The notes under the pieces: generated by a model
The model's database searches: none
What the model was told of the DNA's origin: nothing
What the model saw: the letters and a program-made list of their open reading frames with translations, nothing else
Made by a program: the position numbers and the translations under genes
Shown here: piece by piece, positions 1-7,569 of the stretch
How positions within the stretch are numbered: the stretch's first letter is position 1
Layout of the letters: each line of letters starts with the position of its first letter
From: Spirochaetota bacterium
Lineage (GTDB): Bacteria; Spirochaetota; Spirochaetia; Treponematales; Treponemataceae
DNA length: 18,010 nt
Direction: 5' to 3'
NCBI GenBank assembly: GCA_023393015.1
Contig: JAEWMY010000046.1
Coordinates: 1-18,010 of the forward strand

Positions 1-852
1 GGCGAAGAGCGGGGTAAGGAGGATCGACGACCTGTCGAGGATGCGGTCGACGCGCGTCGAACCCGCGAGCCAGTGAATCTCCCCGCGGTTGAACCGCGCG
101 GTCAGATCGTCCGGGTCGTCGCTCAGGACGACCCGTATCGAGGGAAGGGCGACCTTCGCCGCGTCCCAGTAGTGCGGATTCCGCGCGAAGAGGATTTCGC
201 CGTCGGTTATCTTCGAGACGACGAACGCGCCGCTCGACACGGGGACGAAACCGGCTTTCCGCGTCCGCGCGAGGGCCTCCGCGCGGCCGTCCCGGTGGAC
301 GGCGCTGAAGGCGTGGTGGCACAGCACCTTCGGGAGGTGTTCCGCCGGCGACACGAGTTTCACGACGAGCGTCCGCTTGTCCGCGGCGACGATGCCCACC
401 GAGCGCTTGTCGGAGGTTTTTCCCTCGCGGTAGGCCGCGGCGCCGGAAACGCAATCGAGGAGCGAGGCGTACGGCGCGGAAAGCGAGGGGTCGAGGAGGG
501 TGAACCAGGACTCCGCGATCTCCTGAGCTGTAATGGGCTCGCCGTTTCCGTACTTCGCGTCTCCCCGCACGGTGAAGGTCCACGAAAGCCCGTCCTTCGA
601 TACCGTCCAGCTCTCCGCGAGCGCGGGAACCGGATCCATCGACAGCGGATCGTACACGAAGAGGCCCTCGCACACGGCCGTCAGAATCTGCGCCTCGTCG
701 GCGTTGTACGCGCGGTGAGGCCGCCAGTCGGGCATTCCCGCGGAGACGTTGACGACGAGTTCCCTTTGCGGAAAGTCGCGCGTAACGGCGGCGAACGCCG
801 ACGACAGGGCGCAGGCAAGGACGAGAGAGGCGAGAAATCGCTTGTTACGCAT
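1..852 (-). CDS. ABC transporter substrate-binding protein, family 5 (peptide/oligopeptide type), 3' part cut by window edge
   Basis: This is the N-terminal 284 residues of a periplasmic solute-binding protein. The protein opens with a type I signal peptide (MRNKRFLASLVLACALSSAFA, cleavage probably after AFA) and has no lipobox. The mature part reads like the SBP_bac_5/OppA family: an early segment LTAVCEGLFVYDP, then PALAESWTVSKDGLSWTFTV, then ITAQEIAESWFTLLDP and a YASLLDCVSGAAAYREGK stretch. These match the family's usual order of lobe-I motifs. Family members deliver peptides, nickel or sugars to an ABC permease; the ligand cannot be read from this part, and no permease or ATPase gene lies in the window. 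The ATG at 850-852 overlaps the stop of the upstream gene by eight bases (ATGCGTAA), with GGGGA about six bases upstream, so translational coupling is likely. The gene continues past base 1. Confidence 0.88.
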   Translation of the reverse strand, partial: MRNKRFLASLVLACALSSAFAAVTRDFPQRELVVNVSAGMPDWRPHRAYNADEAQILTAVCEGLFVYDPLSMDPVPALAESWTVSKDGLSWTFTVRGDAKYGNGEPITAQEIAESWFTLLDPSLSAPYASLLDCVSGAAAYREGKTSDKRSVGIVAADKRTLVVKLVSPAEHLPKVLCHHAFSAVHRDGRAEALARTRKAGFVPVSSGAFVVSKITDGEILFARNPHYWDAAKVALPSIRVVLSDDPDDLTARFNRGEIHWLAGSTRVDRILDRSSILLTPLFA

Positions 853-2263
853 TGGTTATCCCCAGTTTCTTCAGTTGCTGCAATTCTTCGACCTGCGAGG
901 CGTATTCGGCCCTGCATTGATTGGCCTTGACGAGACTGTTCCTGATGGCCGATATCTCCACCTTGACGCCGCGAACGCGTTCCCTCGTGGCGGCGGAGGA
1001 CGCCTGCTTGAAATAGTCGTCGAGTCCCGCGCATTGCTTCAGGATCGTGTTGAGTTCGGCGACGTGCCTCGTCAACAGGTCGAGTATCTGCTGTTCCTGC
1101 ATCATCTCGACCTTCTGGTAGGGCACGGAGTTTTTCAGCGTGAGCGCCGTCAGGACCTTCGCGCGATGCCGCAGGCCCTCGATGAACGGGTTGAAATCGA
1201 CGATCTCGCGCTTGCCCGTCTGCGTCGCCGGATCTATCGTCGTTATGGCGATCTCCTGGCGTTCCTCGGGAAGGTTGAACGCCTTGCGGAATATTTCCGC
1301 GAGTTTTTCCATGAACGACTTTTCGACGCTCAGGAGAAGGTTCTGGTTTTCCAGGAGCTTCGTCGCGATCTCCTCGAGTTGCGGCGAGACGCTGCCGACC
1401 GTGCGGAGCCCGTCCATCAACACGGGCTTGAAGGATTCGGCCTCGGCCGACTTCGACGCGTTGGGCTTCGTCGACGAAAGGCGCGCGAGGAGTTCCTGTT
1501 GGAGCACGGAATGGTCGGGCGAGTACTCTTCCTTCAGGATTTCCTCGACGAGCTCGGTGTAGAACGGCTGATCCTTCATCGCGATCGCGAAGGATTTCTT
1601 GACTTCCCTGACGGCGTTAGTCATTCCGCCGGACGCGATCGACGCGGGGTCGATGATGACGCCGGGAAGAACGAGCTTTCGCACGGCTATCTTGTAGCGC
1701 TCTCTGTGGAATTCCGCGAGACCCTTGAGCGTCTTCGTGATGGCGAGCGAGGCGCGCGACAGCTGCGTGAGCGCGTCGTTGATGATGCTTACGGAAAGCG
1801 GGTCGCCGCCGCCCCTGAGAGATACGACGAAATCGGCGAGTCCCTTCGTATTCACGCGCGACGAGTTCGTCGAGAACGCCTCCCAGCTGAAGGCGCGGTT
1901 GAGCTGCACGAGTTTGGAGACGCGCGTCGTCGTCAGGAAATCGCAGGTGAACTGATAGTTGTTGACGACGAAGTCGAGCATGGCCTCGTAGTGCGAGAGC
2001 CTCTGGCTTATGGCGCCGGCGCGTTCCCCGTCCGTGTAGGAATCCTCGGAGGGAGGCTCTATTTCGCCGATCTTGCTGTCGTACTTGTAGGGATTTTCGT
2101 GGAGGAGTCCCTTTTTCACGAGGACGGTCTGCACCGTCTTCGTCGCGCTGTGCGTAATACGGTACTCTTCCATGAGTTTGGGCAGGAGAAACGAGTCGAA
2201 CAGCTGTTGTCGCTCGGTAATCGCCTGGAATAACTGGTCGGTGAAGGCGTTTGTCTGCTCCAT
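845..2263 (-). CDS. Conserved-looking helical protein of unknown function (472 aa)
   Basis: I do not recognise this protein. It has no signal peptide, no membrane segment and no lipobox, so it should be cytoplasmic. It is rich in Glu, Lys, Leu and Gln and looks almost entirely alpha-helical; the last 60 residues or so (around the VEISAIRNSLVKANQ and YASQVEELQQLKKLG stretches) could form a coiled coil. The only glycine-rich turn is SLRGGGDPLS near residue 150. Codon use fits the GC-rich neighbourhood and the reading frame is open for 1.4 kb, so it is a real gene. The open frame on the opposite strand is its shadow. Its stop overlaps the start of the solute-binding protein, so the two are probably translated as a pair. 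A promoter-like pair of hexamers lies directly upstream, and there is no Shine-Dalgarno sequence before the ATG. Possible roles (structural or regulatory partner of the transporter) are guesses. Confidence 0.82.
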   Translation of the reverse strand: MEQTNAFTDQLFQAITERQQLFDSFLLPKLMEEYRITHSATKTVQTVLVKKGLLHENPYKYDSKIGEIEPPSEDSYTDGERAGAISQRLSHYEAMLDFVVNNYQFTCDFLTTTRVSKLVQLNRAFSWEAFSTNSSRVNTKGLADFVVSLRGGGDPLSVSIINDALTQLSRASLAITKTLKGLAEFHRERYKIAVRKLVLPGVIIDPASIASGGMTNAVREVKKSFAIAMKDQPFYTELVEEILKEEYSPDHSVLQQELLARLSSTKPNASKSAEAESFKPVLMDGLRTVGSVSPQLEEIATKLLENQNLLLSVEKSFMEKLAEIFRKAFNLPEERQEIAITTIDPATQTGKREIVDFNPFIEGLRHRAKVLTALTLKNSVPYQKVEMMQEQQILDLLTRHVAELNTILKQCAGLDDYFKQASSAATRERVRGVKVEISAIRNSLVKANQCRAEYASQVEELQQLKKLGITNA

Positions 2264-2271
2264 ACGAATAC

Positions 2272-2300
2272 AGTATCGGGCAAAACGACCAAAACGGCAA
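2272..2300 (-). promoter_or_regulatory. Promoter for the 472-aa gene, possibly giving a leaderless mRNA
   Basis: On the minus strand TTGCCG (2295-2300) and GATACT (2272-2277) are separated by exactly 17 bases, each matching four of six consensus positions. Only eight bases separate the -10 box from the ATG, and no purine-rich ribosome site is present. Transcription would start at or within about two bases of the start codon. The site sits in the 43-base gap after the beta-barrel gene, so it separates two transcription units on the same strand. Confidence 0.45.
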
Positions 2301-2306
2301 GTGCCG

Positions 2307-3017
2307 TCAGCGGGCGGGGGGCGTGAAGGTCAACGCCGCGATGATCAGCAGGGAATCCGCGAGCGTCACGTGCGAATCCGACCAGATATTGAACACGGGC
2401 AAACCCACGCGAAGCGACAGTCCGGCGCCCCAATCGTTTTCTAGACGGTACTTGGCGCTCGCCTGGAGCATGGGGTAGAACCAGCGGAGCGAGCTCCACA
2501 GATATCCGTTAATGCGGCTGACCTGCTCTCCCGCGGGAACGTCGCCCGTATAGGCTACCGCGTCCTCGTCGACGCTGGGGTCCAGAAAGCCGTACCTGAT
2601 CAGGATCGCCGGACCCCCGCCGAGCGATATGAGGAATCGGTCCTTCTCGAAAGTATAGAGGAAGCTTCCGTCGAGAAGGATACACGGGACGATGGCGGTG
2701 CGGTTTTCTATCTCGGCGGGGAGCGCCATTCCGTCCGCCCAGAGATACTCGAGGAGGAAGATCGACGCCGACGGCGCGAAATAGAGATTCGGTTTCATGT
2801 AACGGCGGTATTCCACGCCGATGACGCCAACGAGCGGACTCGGGGCGCTGTCGAGGCCGCCTGGCCCGACCTCCGTGACGCCGTCTCCGTTCGAGTTGTA
2901 GACATAGTTCAACCCGCCGAAAAAGGTCCACGGAGAGTATTCGGCGGACACGGGCGCCGCGGCGAGAAAGGACGCGCACGCGGCGGCGATAAGGCACGTT
3001 ACCCGTATATTCATCAT
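2307..3017 (-). CDS. Small outer-membrane beta-barrel-like protein (236 aa)
   Basis: A signal peptide (MMNIRVTCLIAAACASFLAA then PVSA, cleavage probably after residue 25) is followed by alternating polar and hydrophobic, aromatic-rich segments such as WTFFGGLNYVYN, VGVIGVEYRRYM, LYFAPSASIFLLEYLW, LDGSFLYTFEKDRFLISLGGG, PMLQASAKYRLENDWGAGLSLRVG and LLIIAALTF. That pattern is typical of a small outer-membrane barrel of about eight to ten strands. The final strand does not end in the usual C-terminal aromatic residue but carries a short TPPAR tail. No specific family is recognised. The start codon lies in an ATGATG doublet (3012-3017). The first ATG overlaps the stop of the upstream lipoprotein gene by four bases, with GGGA just before it, so either Met is possible. 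It is the last gene of a three-gene envelope unit. Confidence 0.78.
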   Translation of the reverse strand: MMNIRVTCLIAAACASFLAAAPVSAEYSPWTFFGGLNYVYNSNGDGVTEVGPGGLDSAPSPLVGVIGVEYRRYMKPNLYFAPSASIFLLEYLWADGMALPAEIENRTAIVPCILLDGSFLYTFEKDRFLISLGGGPAILIRYGFLDPSVDEDAVAYTGDVPAGEQVSRINGYLWSSLRWFYPMLQASAKYRLENDWGAGLSLRVGLPVFNIWSDSHVTLADSLLIIAALTFTPPAR

Positions 3018-4111
3018 TCCCAGTATATCCCATCGGGGAGGGCGATTTCCAGAAGTCCGGCCCTTCCGGTCTCGAAAAAGCGACGTTCCTCCCAGGCGGC
3101 GAGAAGCGTGGAACCGGTAATCATGAAGCAACCGTATGAGTAACCCGCGGCGAGACGAGGCAACTTGAAGGCACGAGAGTCGGCGTCCGTCCTTACGACG
3201 AAAGTACCGTCCTGAAAAAGCGCCGCGGCTCCCGCGTCGGATACGATCGCTTCCGCCGCGATCGGTTCGCCGGGGCCTTCGCGGGCCCAAGTCTGCGCGG
3301 CGTGAGCGTCCTTCGCGCGCGCGCGAACCGTCAGGGCCGCGGTCGGGGGTATCGAGTCGAACAGACGCGCGAGCGGTTCGGGCAGTTCCGCGATTGAGAA
3401 GGGTCGTACCGCCGAGCGCCAGGCGTCCGCGTTGATGACGCGGACCGCCGGCGTTTCTCCTCCCGCTTGTCCGGAGGGAAAGCGCTCGAATTCGAGATAG
3501 AGGAATTCCACGCGCGCGTCGCGTTCGCGCTTGAACGACGCGTACCACATCGCCCCGATCCTGTCGAGCGCCACGCACATGGATTCGGGGTTCGCGCCGA
3601 GATCCGCGGGAAGCGCCCACGGATCGAAGCGGCCCGTTTCGGGGAAGAACCTCAACAGGAAGGGGCCGGGGAAGGGCGCGGACGCCTCGGAGAACGTCGT
3701 GTTGCGGTACGCGCGAATCCCCGTTTGCCCGTCCTCGCGCACGAAGCCGCCGAGCGTCGAGGACGCGTACGCCTCCGGCAGGCGGTAGAGGGACGCCCCC
3801 GCGCCGCCGACCATGATTCCGAGCTTGTTGATGAGAAAGGCCGGCTTTCCCTGAATTTCCGTCATGTCAACGACCCGCGTCGCCTCGGTCCAGGGGACGA
3901 AACCCGCCGGGGGAATCGCGGCGGACGACGCGGCCTGATGAATGCCGCCTTTGGAGAAGTAATACCAGCCCGACGGCGCGTCGCTCCCGCTGGATACGGA
4001 CGCGTCGGCGTCCGTTAGCCCGCTTTTCGGGGAGGTGTCTCCCGGTTTGCGCGCGCAGGAAAGAAGAACGAGCGTGAGTGCGAACAGCGGAAGCAACGAT
4101 CGACGAGTCAT
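3014..4111 (-). CDS. Predicted lipoprotein of unknown function (365 aa)
   Basis: The N-terminus is a clear lipoprotein signal: MTRR, a hydrophobic core, then a lipobox LLSC with the acylated Cys at residue 19. The residue after Cys is Ala, so inner-membrane retention is not indicated by an Asp. The mature part is beta-rich with repeated aromatic turns (GWYYFSKGGIH near residue 47, GPFLLRFFPETGRFDPW near 150, MWYASFKRERDARVEFLYLEF near 195, and SYGCFMITGSTLLAAWEERRFFETG close to the end). It reads like a propeller or display-type fold, but I recognise no family. The gene follows another lipoprotein gene by 27 bases and overlaps the barrel gene by four bases. No Shine-Dalgarno sequence is visible before its ATG (the preceding bases are TTTACTCACC), which is unusual for this window's non-leaderless genes. 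A shared envelope assembly with its two neighbours is inference. Confidence 0.8.
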   Translation of the reverse strand: MTRRSLLPLFALTLVLLSCARKPGDTSPKSGLTDADASVSSGSDAPSGWYYFSKGGIHQAASSAAIPPAGFVPWTEATRVVDMTEIQGKPAFLINKLGIMVGGAGASLYRLPEAYASSTLGGFVREDGQTGIRAYRNTTFSEASAPFPGPFLLRFFPETGRFDPWALPADLGANPESMCVALDRIGAMWYASFKRERDARVEFLYLEFERFPSGQAGGETPAVRVINADAWRSAVRPFSIAELPEPLARLFDSIPPTAALTVRARAKDAHAAQTWAREGPGEPIAAEAIVSDAGAAALFQDGTFVVRTDADSRAFKLPRLAAGYSYGCFMITGSTLLAAWEERRFFETGRAGLLEIALPDGIYWE

Positions 4112-4138
4112 GGTGAGTAAACAGTAACCGACATACCC

Positions 4139-4978
4139 TTATTCGCGCAAGACGTAGTATTCGTAATAGGCGCAGATTACCCCGCCGTCGGAAACGGAAA
4201 CGGTGAGCCATCCGTCGTCCCCGAGAAAGCGCGTAATCCCGTCCGGAAGGAGCAAGGGCGTTTCCGCTCCCTCCGACCATCGCTCGCGCCTTCCTCCCGC
4301 CCACTCCGGCACGAGCGTCGATCCCGCCGCGGGGACTCCGCGCGCGGACCGTACCGCGAGTACCTTCGCGGGCCGCGTCGAGACGCTTGAGCCTGTAATC
4401 CTTCCCGAGAGCGCCGCGGACGCGAATCGCGCGAGGTCCGTGAGTCCCGGCGTTTCGAGGGAGGCGGATCGAGCGCGGAATTTTTTCCAGTTGATCCGCG
4501 AGGCGAGCGTTCTCGCCTCGTCCCGGTCGGCCCGCGCCGTCGAGAGAATCGTTTCCAGCGCCTGCGCCGCGACCGCTCCCGTCCCGTCGAGGACGAGCGA
4601 AACCGAGAAGGGCGTCACGCGCGCGTCGGCGGGATAGACCGCGCCGACGGGAGACGCGGCGAGTTCAGGCGCTCCCAGGACCGACACGTCGGGTCGCGCG
4701 AGTACGGCCGTCACGATTCCACGCTCGAGCGCGATCGCGCAACGCTCCCGAACGCCGGACAGTCGGCGGCGCGTGCCGCTTCCGTCGATCCAACTAACCG
4801 TCCAGAGGATGTCGTTCGTCTCGGCGACGCCCGGAGGAAGGGGCAAATCGCGCGGAAGCGTCAGTTCGACGCGATCCGACCCCGCGGAGGGAGCGATGAG
4901 CGGCGCGCAGGATGCGAAGAGCGTCAACGTGACTAGCGGGACCGCGAACGCGAACGAAAGGATGATCTTGTAGTTCAT
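4139..4978 (-). CDS. Predicted lipoprotein of unknown function (279 aa)
   Basis: The protein starts MNYKIILSFAFAVPLVTLTL and then FASC, a lipobox with the lipidated Cys at residue 24. The mature part begins APLIAPSAGSDRVELTLPRD, then has an ILWTVSWIDGSG strand pair, a central helical stretch (QALETILSTARADRDEARTL, INWKKFRAR) and a C-terminal beta part ending ICAYYEYYVLRE. I do not recognise the family. The ATG at 4976-4978 is chosen because it directly precedes the signal sequence and has GAGG just upstream (spacing only two bases, so weak). A longer in-frame frame extends upstream but would bury the signal peptide. It is the first gene of the minus-strand envelope unit and is transcribed away from the SDR gene. 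I see no convincing promoter for it in the 120-base divergent gap. Confidence 0.78.
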   Translation of the reverse strand: MNYKIILSFAFAVPLVTLTLFASCAPLIAPSAGSDRVELTLPRDLPLPPGVAETNDILWTVSWIDGSGTRRRLSGVRERCAIALERGIVTAVLARPDVSVLGAPELAASPVGAVYPADARVTPFSVSLVLDGTGAVAAQALETILSTARADRDEARTLASRINWKKFRARSASLETPGLTDLARFASAALSGRITGSSVSTRPAKVLAVRSARGVPAAGSTLVPEWAGGRRERWSEGAETPLLLPDGITRFLGDDGWLTVSVSDGGVICAYYEYYVLRE

Positions 4979-5010
4979 GTCCTCGTTATGGAGCGATTCC
5001 GGCATGGTGC

Positions 5011-5051
5011 CCGCGAACGAGCCGCGAGACAATCCGCGAACGAATCCGCGA
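5011..5051. repeat. Two 18-base direct repeats, 23 bases apart, next to the SDR promoter
   Basis: The pattern CCGCGAACGA-NN-CCGCGA (the first copy offset by one base) occurs at 5011-5027 and again at 5034-5051, ending at the -35 box of the SDR promoter. The spacing of 23 bases is about two helical turns, so it could be a pair of regulator sites. It could equally be a chance result of GC-rich sequence. Confidence 0.35.
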
Positions 5052-5080
5052 TTGACAGAAACGCCTTCGGGACCAATACT
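5052..5080 (+). promoter_or_regulatory. Sigma-70-type promoter of the SDR gene
   Basis: TTGACA (5052-5057, perfect) and AATACT (5075-5080, four of six) are separated by 17 bases. Transcription should begin near 5087, giving a leader of about 13 bases that contains the GGGGGGAGAG ribosome site. This is one of the clearest promoters in the window. Confidence 0.75.
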
Positions 5081-5099
5081 GATACGGGGGGAGAGACGC

Positions 5100-6128
5100 A
5101 TGAAGGCCTTGTTTATCGGCGGAACCGGGACGATCAGTTCCGGAATCGCGCGGCGCGCGAGCGCGCTTGGTTGGGAAATCTGGCTTCTGAACCGCGGCAC
5201 GAGGGGCGAGCGCGTCGTCCCGGGCGCGAAGGTGCTTTCCGGCGACGTCAATATGGACGAGTCGGAGATAGCGAAACTGCTCGCGGGACACGAATTCGAC
5301 GCGGTCGTAGATTTCATAGCCTTCGTTCCCGGACAGCTCGAGCGGGACGTCCGGCTGTTCTCGGGGAAAACCCGGCAGTTCGTCTTTATCAGCTCGGCGT
5401 CCGCCTATCAAAAGCCGCTCAACCGGTATCTCGTAACCGAGTCGACGCCGCTATCAAACCCGCTATGGGAATATTCGCGGAACAAGATCGCCTGCGAGGA
5501 CTATCTGATGACCGAGTATCGGGAACGCGGGTTTCCCTGCACGATCGTCCGCCCGAGCCATACCTATGACGACCGATACCTTCCCGTGGCCGTTCACGGC
5601 AAGCGCGGCGGCTGGCAGGTCGTCGACCGGATCATGAAAGACAAGCCCGTTCTCGTGCATGGCGACGGCTCGTCGCTGTGGACGCTGACCCACAGCGACG
5701 ATTTCGCGAAGGCCTTTTGCGGCCTCTTGGGGAACCCGGCGGCGATCGGGGAAACCTTCCATATTACGTCCGACGAGTCGCTCAGCTGGAACCAGGTGTA
5801 TGACAGGATAGGCGACGCCCTCGGCAAGAAGGTCGTCAAGTATCACGTCGCGAGCGACTTCCTCTGCGCGTGCGATCCGGAATACTCGGGAACGCTTCTC
5901 GGCGACAAGGCGACCTCCGTCGTCTTCGACAACACCAAGATCAAGCGGTTCGTTCCCGACTTCGTCGCGACGATCGCCTTCGCCGAGGGCGCGCGCCGGT
6001 GCGTACGCTACCTTCTCGACACCCCGACGGCGCAGGTAGCCGATCCCGACTTCGACCTGTTTTGCGAGCGCGTGATCGCCGCGCAGGACGCCGCGAAGGG
6101 CGCTTTCTTCGCGAGCATCACGAGGTAG
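5100..6128 (+). CDS. NAD(P)-dependent epimerase/dehydratase-type protein, extended SDR superfamily (342 aa)
   Basis: The Rossmann fold starts at once with MKALFIGGTGTISSG (glycine motif at residues 7-15), and an acidic/Arg region LLNRGTRGE follows strand 2, which hints at NADP or nucleotide specificity. Further SDR signatures are DVNMDESEI after strand 3, AVVDFIAF after strand 4, FVFISSASAYQ with the catalytic Ser near 98-99, and the catalytic Tyr125-SRN-Lys129. RPSHTY (151-156) begins the substrate domain, followed by the HSDDFAKAF and FHITSDESLSWNQVYDRI segments usual in this subgroup. The enzyme should be cytoplasmic and should act on a nucleotide sugar or similar substrate, which cannot be named from the sequence. 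The start at 5100 is supported by the Rossmann fold beginning there, by a strong ribosome site and by the promoter. Its stop codon lies in the first copy of a 20-base tandem repeat. Confidence 0.9.
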   Translation: MKALFIGGTGTISSGIARRASALGWEIWLLNRGTRGERVVPGAKVLSGDVNMDESEIAKLLAGHEFDAVVDFIAFVPGQLERDVRLFSGKTRQFVFISSASAYQKPLNRYLVTESTPLSNPLWEYSRNKIACEDYLMTEYRERGFPCTIVRPSHTYDDRYLPVAVHGKRGGWQVVDRIMKDKPVLVHGDGSSLWTLTHSDDFAKAFCGLLGNPAAIGETFHITSDESLSWNQVYDRIGDALGKKVVKYHVASDFLCACDPEYSGTLLGDKATSVVFDNTKIKRFVPDFVATIAFAEGARRCVRYLLDTPTAQVADPDFDLFCERVIAAQDAAKGAFFASITR

Positions 6129-6180
6129 TCGCGGGCGTCACGAGGTAGTCGCGGGCGTCACGAGGTAGTCGCGGGTGTCA
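6118..6180. repeat. Three tandem copies of a 20-base unit across a stop codon
   Basis: The unit CGAGGTAGTCGCGGGCGTCA is present at 6121-6140 and 6141-6160, with a third copy differing by one base (T at 6176) at 6161-6180; TCA at 6118-6120 is a remnant of a further unit. Each copy contains the TAG that ends the SDR gene. The array fills the whole gap between two convergent genes and ends exactly at the stop codon of the GH13 gene. Confidence 0.9.
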
Positions 6181-6190
6181 CGCGTGACAC
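6175..6190. repeat. 16-base perfect palindrome at the GH13 stop codon
   Basis: GTGTCACGCGTGACAC is perfectly self-complementary and includes the GH13 stop codon (6178-6180) and the edge of the tandem repeat. No T run follows on either strand, so it is not a standard terminator. Function unknown. Confidence 0.5.
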
Positions 6191-7554
6191 GCGATCAGTA
6201 TCCGGCAACCGTACGGCGGGAGCTCGATCTCGATCCGTTCGCCGTGTTCGCGGTACGACCCGTCGGCCGCCGCGTCCGTGTCGGTCCAGTCGCCGCGTTC
6301 GTGTATCCATAGCGTCGCGCGCCCGCTTGACGAGTTGACCGCTACGAGCGCCTTCTCTCCGACGGTCTCGCGAACGAACGCGAACTGTTCCGACGCGAGG
6401 TGTACTTGACGGTACGAACCGCGCGCGAGGGCCGCCGAGTTTTTCCTCAGGCCGACGAGCGAACGCACTCGCTTCTCGAGCGCGCCCGAGTCTGTCGCGG
6501 GGGCGCATTCCGCGGGGACGCCGCTCCACCTGCCGTGATCCGCCGTCTCCCGTATCGCGGGCCTGAGCGCCGCGTCGCTTCCGTCGCGTTTCTCGCCGCG
6601 CAAGCCCCATTCGCTTCCGTAATACAGCGACGGAATCCCAGGAGACGAGAAGAGAAGCGTGTACAGGACGGGCAGATGCGCCGGGTTCTTAAGGACGCTC
6701 GCCGCGCGGTTCACGTCGTGATTGTCGACGAAGGTGTAGAGCGCGAGGTCGCGATACATCCCCTCGCTTCCCGATTGCCGGTTCAGGCTCCAGGCCAACT
6801 CGAAGAAGTTCGCGTCGTTAAGGCATGACCACAGGCCTTTGTACAGTTCGTAGTTCGTCACCGAATCGAGCCTGCCCGGCCGCGCCCAGTCGCGATAGTC
6901 GCCGTGTACGACCTCTCCCATCAGCCAGAAATCTCCTTTGACCGCCTTGCATCTCGCCGAAAGCGCGTCCATGAAATCTCGCGAGAGCACGTCCGCCGCG
7001 TCGAGACGGAGACCGTCGATACCGAAACCGCGTATCCATCCTTCGACCGTCGCGAGGAGATACTCCCGAGTCTCGCCGTTTTCGGTATCGAGTTTCGCGA
7101 GGTCGTAATGTCCGCTCCATCCCTCGTAGTCGAACGTATCGCCCGCGGGGCTTTTGCGTGAAAAGTCCACGCCCTTGTACCAGGATCGGTACTCCGACCG
7201 GAGCCCTCGATCTCGAAGGTCCCGAAAAGCGAAAAAATCGCGACCCGTATGGTTGAGAACGGCGTCGAGCACGACGGAGATTCCAGCGGCGTGACAGGCC
7301 TCCACGAGCGCGACGAGATCGGCGTTGACTCCGAGGCGACGGTCGACCGTCCGGTAGTCGGCGGTATCGTATCCGTGGGCGGTCGATTCAAAGACCGGTC
7401 CGAGATACAGGGCGGTGATTCCGAGCCAGGAGAGGTGGGGTATCCTGCCGATAAGCTCCTTCAGGCGCGTGGAGGGTGAAGAGGTGAAGTCGTTTCGCTC
7501 CGGGGCTCCGCACATCCCGAGGGGGTAGATGTGGTAGAAGATGGAAGAGTTCAT
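6178..7554 (-). CDS. GH13 alpha-amylase family glucan hydrolase, cytoplasmic (458 aa)
   Basis: All four conserved GH13 regions are present in order: region I DAVLNH (97-102), region II GLRLDAADV (181-189, nucleophile Asp185), region III GEVVHGD (acid/base Glu214) and region IV FVDNHD (275-280, Asp280). The barrel starts at residue 5 with IFYHIYPLG, and a beta-sandwich C-terminal domain follows (LVAVNSSSGRATLWI). There is no signal peptide. At 458 residues it is compact, without the N-terminal starch-binding domain of neopullulanases. It most likely cleaves or rearranges maltodextrins in the cytoplasm; the exact specificity (amylase, cyclomaltodextrinase-like or transferase) is not certain. 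The ATG has an excellent ribosome site, AAAGGAGA. The promoter carries two operators that match the one in front of tetR upstream, so regulation by that repressor is likely. Confidence 0.92.
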   Translation of the reverse strand: MNSSIFYHIYPLGMCGAPERNDFTSSPSTRLKELIGRIPHLSWLGITALYLGPVFESTAHGYDTADYRTVDRRLGVNADLVALVEACHAAGISVVLDAVLNHTGRDFFAFRDLRDRGLRSEYRSWYKGVDFSRKSPAGDTFDYEGWSGHYDLAKLDTENGETREYLLATVEGWIRGFGIDGLRLDAADVLSRDFMDALSARCKAVKGDFWLMGEVVHGDYRDWARPGRLDSVTNYELYKGLWSCLNDANFFELAWSLNRQSGSEGMYRDLALYTFVDNHDVNRAASVLKNPAHLPVLYTLLFSSPGIPSLYYGSEWGLRGEKRDGSDAALRPAIRETADHGRWSGVPAECAPATDSGALEKRVRSLVGLRKNSAALARGSYRQVHLASEQFAFVRETVGEKALVAVNSSSGRATLWIHERGDWTDTDAAADGSYREHGERIEIELPPYGCRILIACHA

Positions 7555-7569
7555 TGATTCTCCTTTGCT

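Noticed and set aside
749..2233. Long plus-strand open frame of about 494 codons
   Set aside because: It lies fully opposite the 472-residue gene, gives an Arg/Glu/Leu-rich translation without domains, and is a mirror effect of GC-rich codon use.
4977..5099. Longer start for the SDR gene (from 4977)
   Set aside because: The Rossmann fold begins at the ATG at 5100, which has a strong ribosome site, and the promoter lies inside the longer frame.
4978..5317. Longer start for the first lipoprotein (extending to 5317)
   Set aside because: It would run across the SDR promoter and start and would bury the lipoprotein signal sequence inside the protein.
6118..6180. Short CRISPR-like array
   Set aside because: The 20-base units are directly adjacent with no spacers and no cas genes are near.
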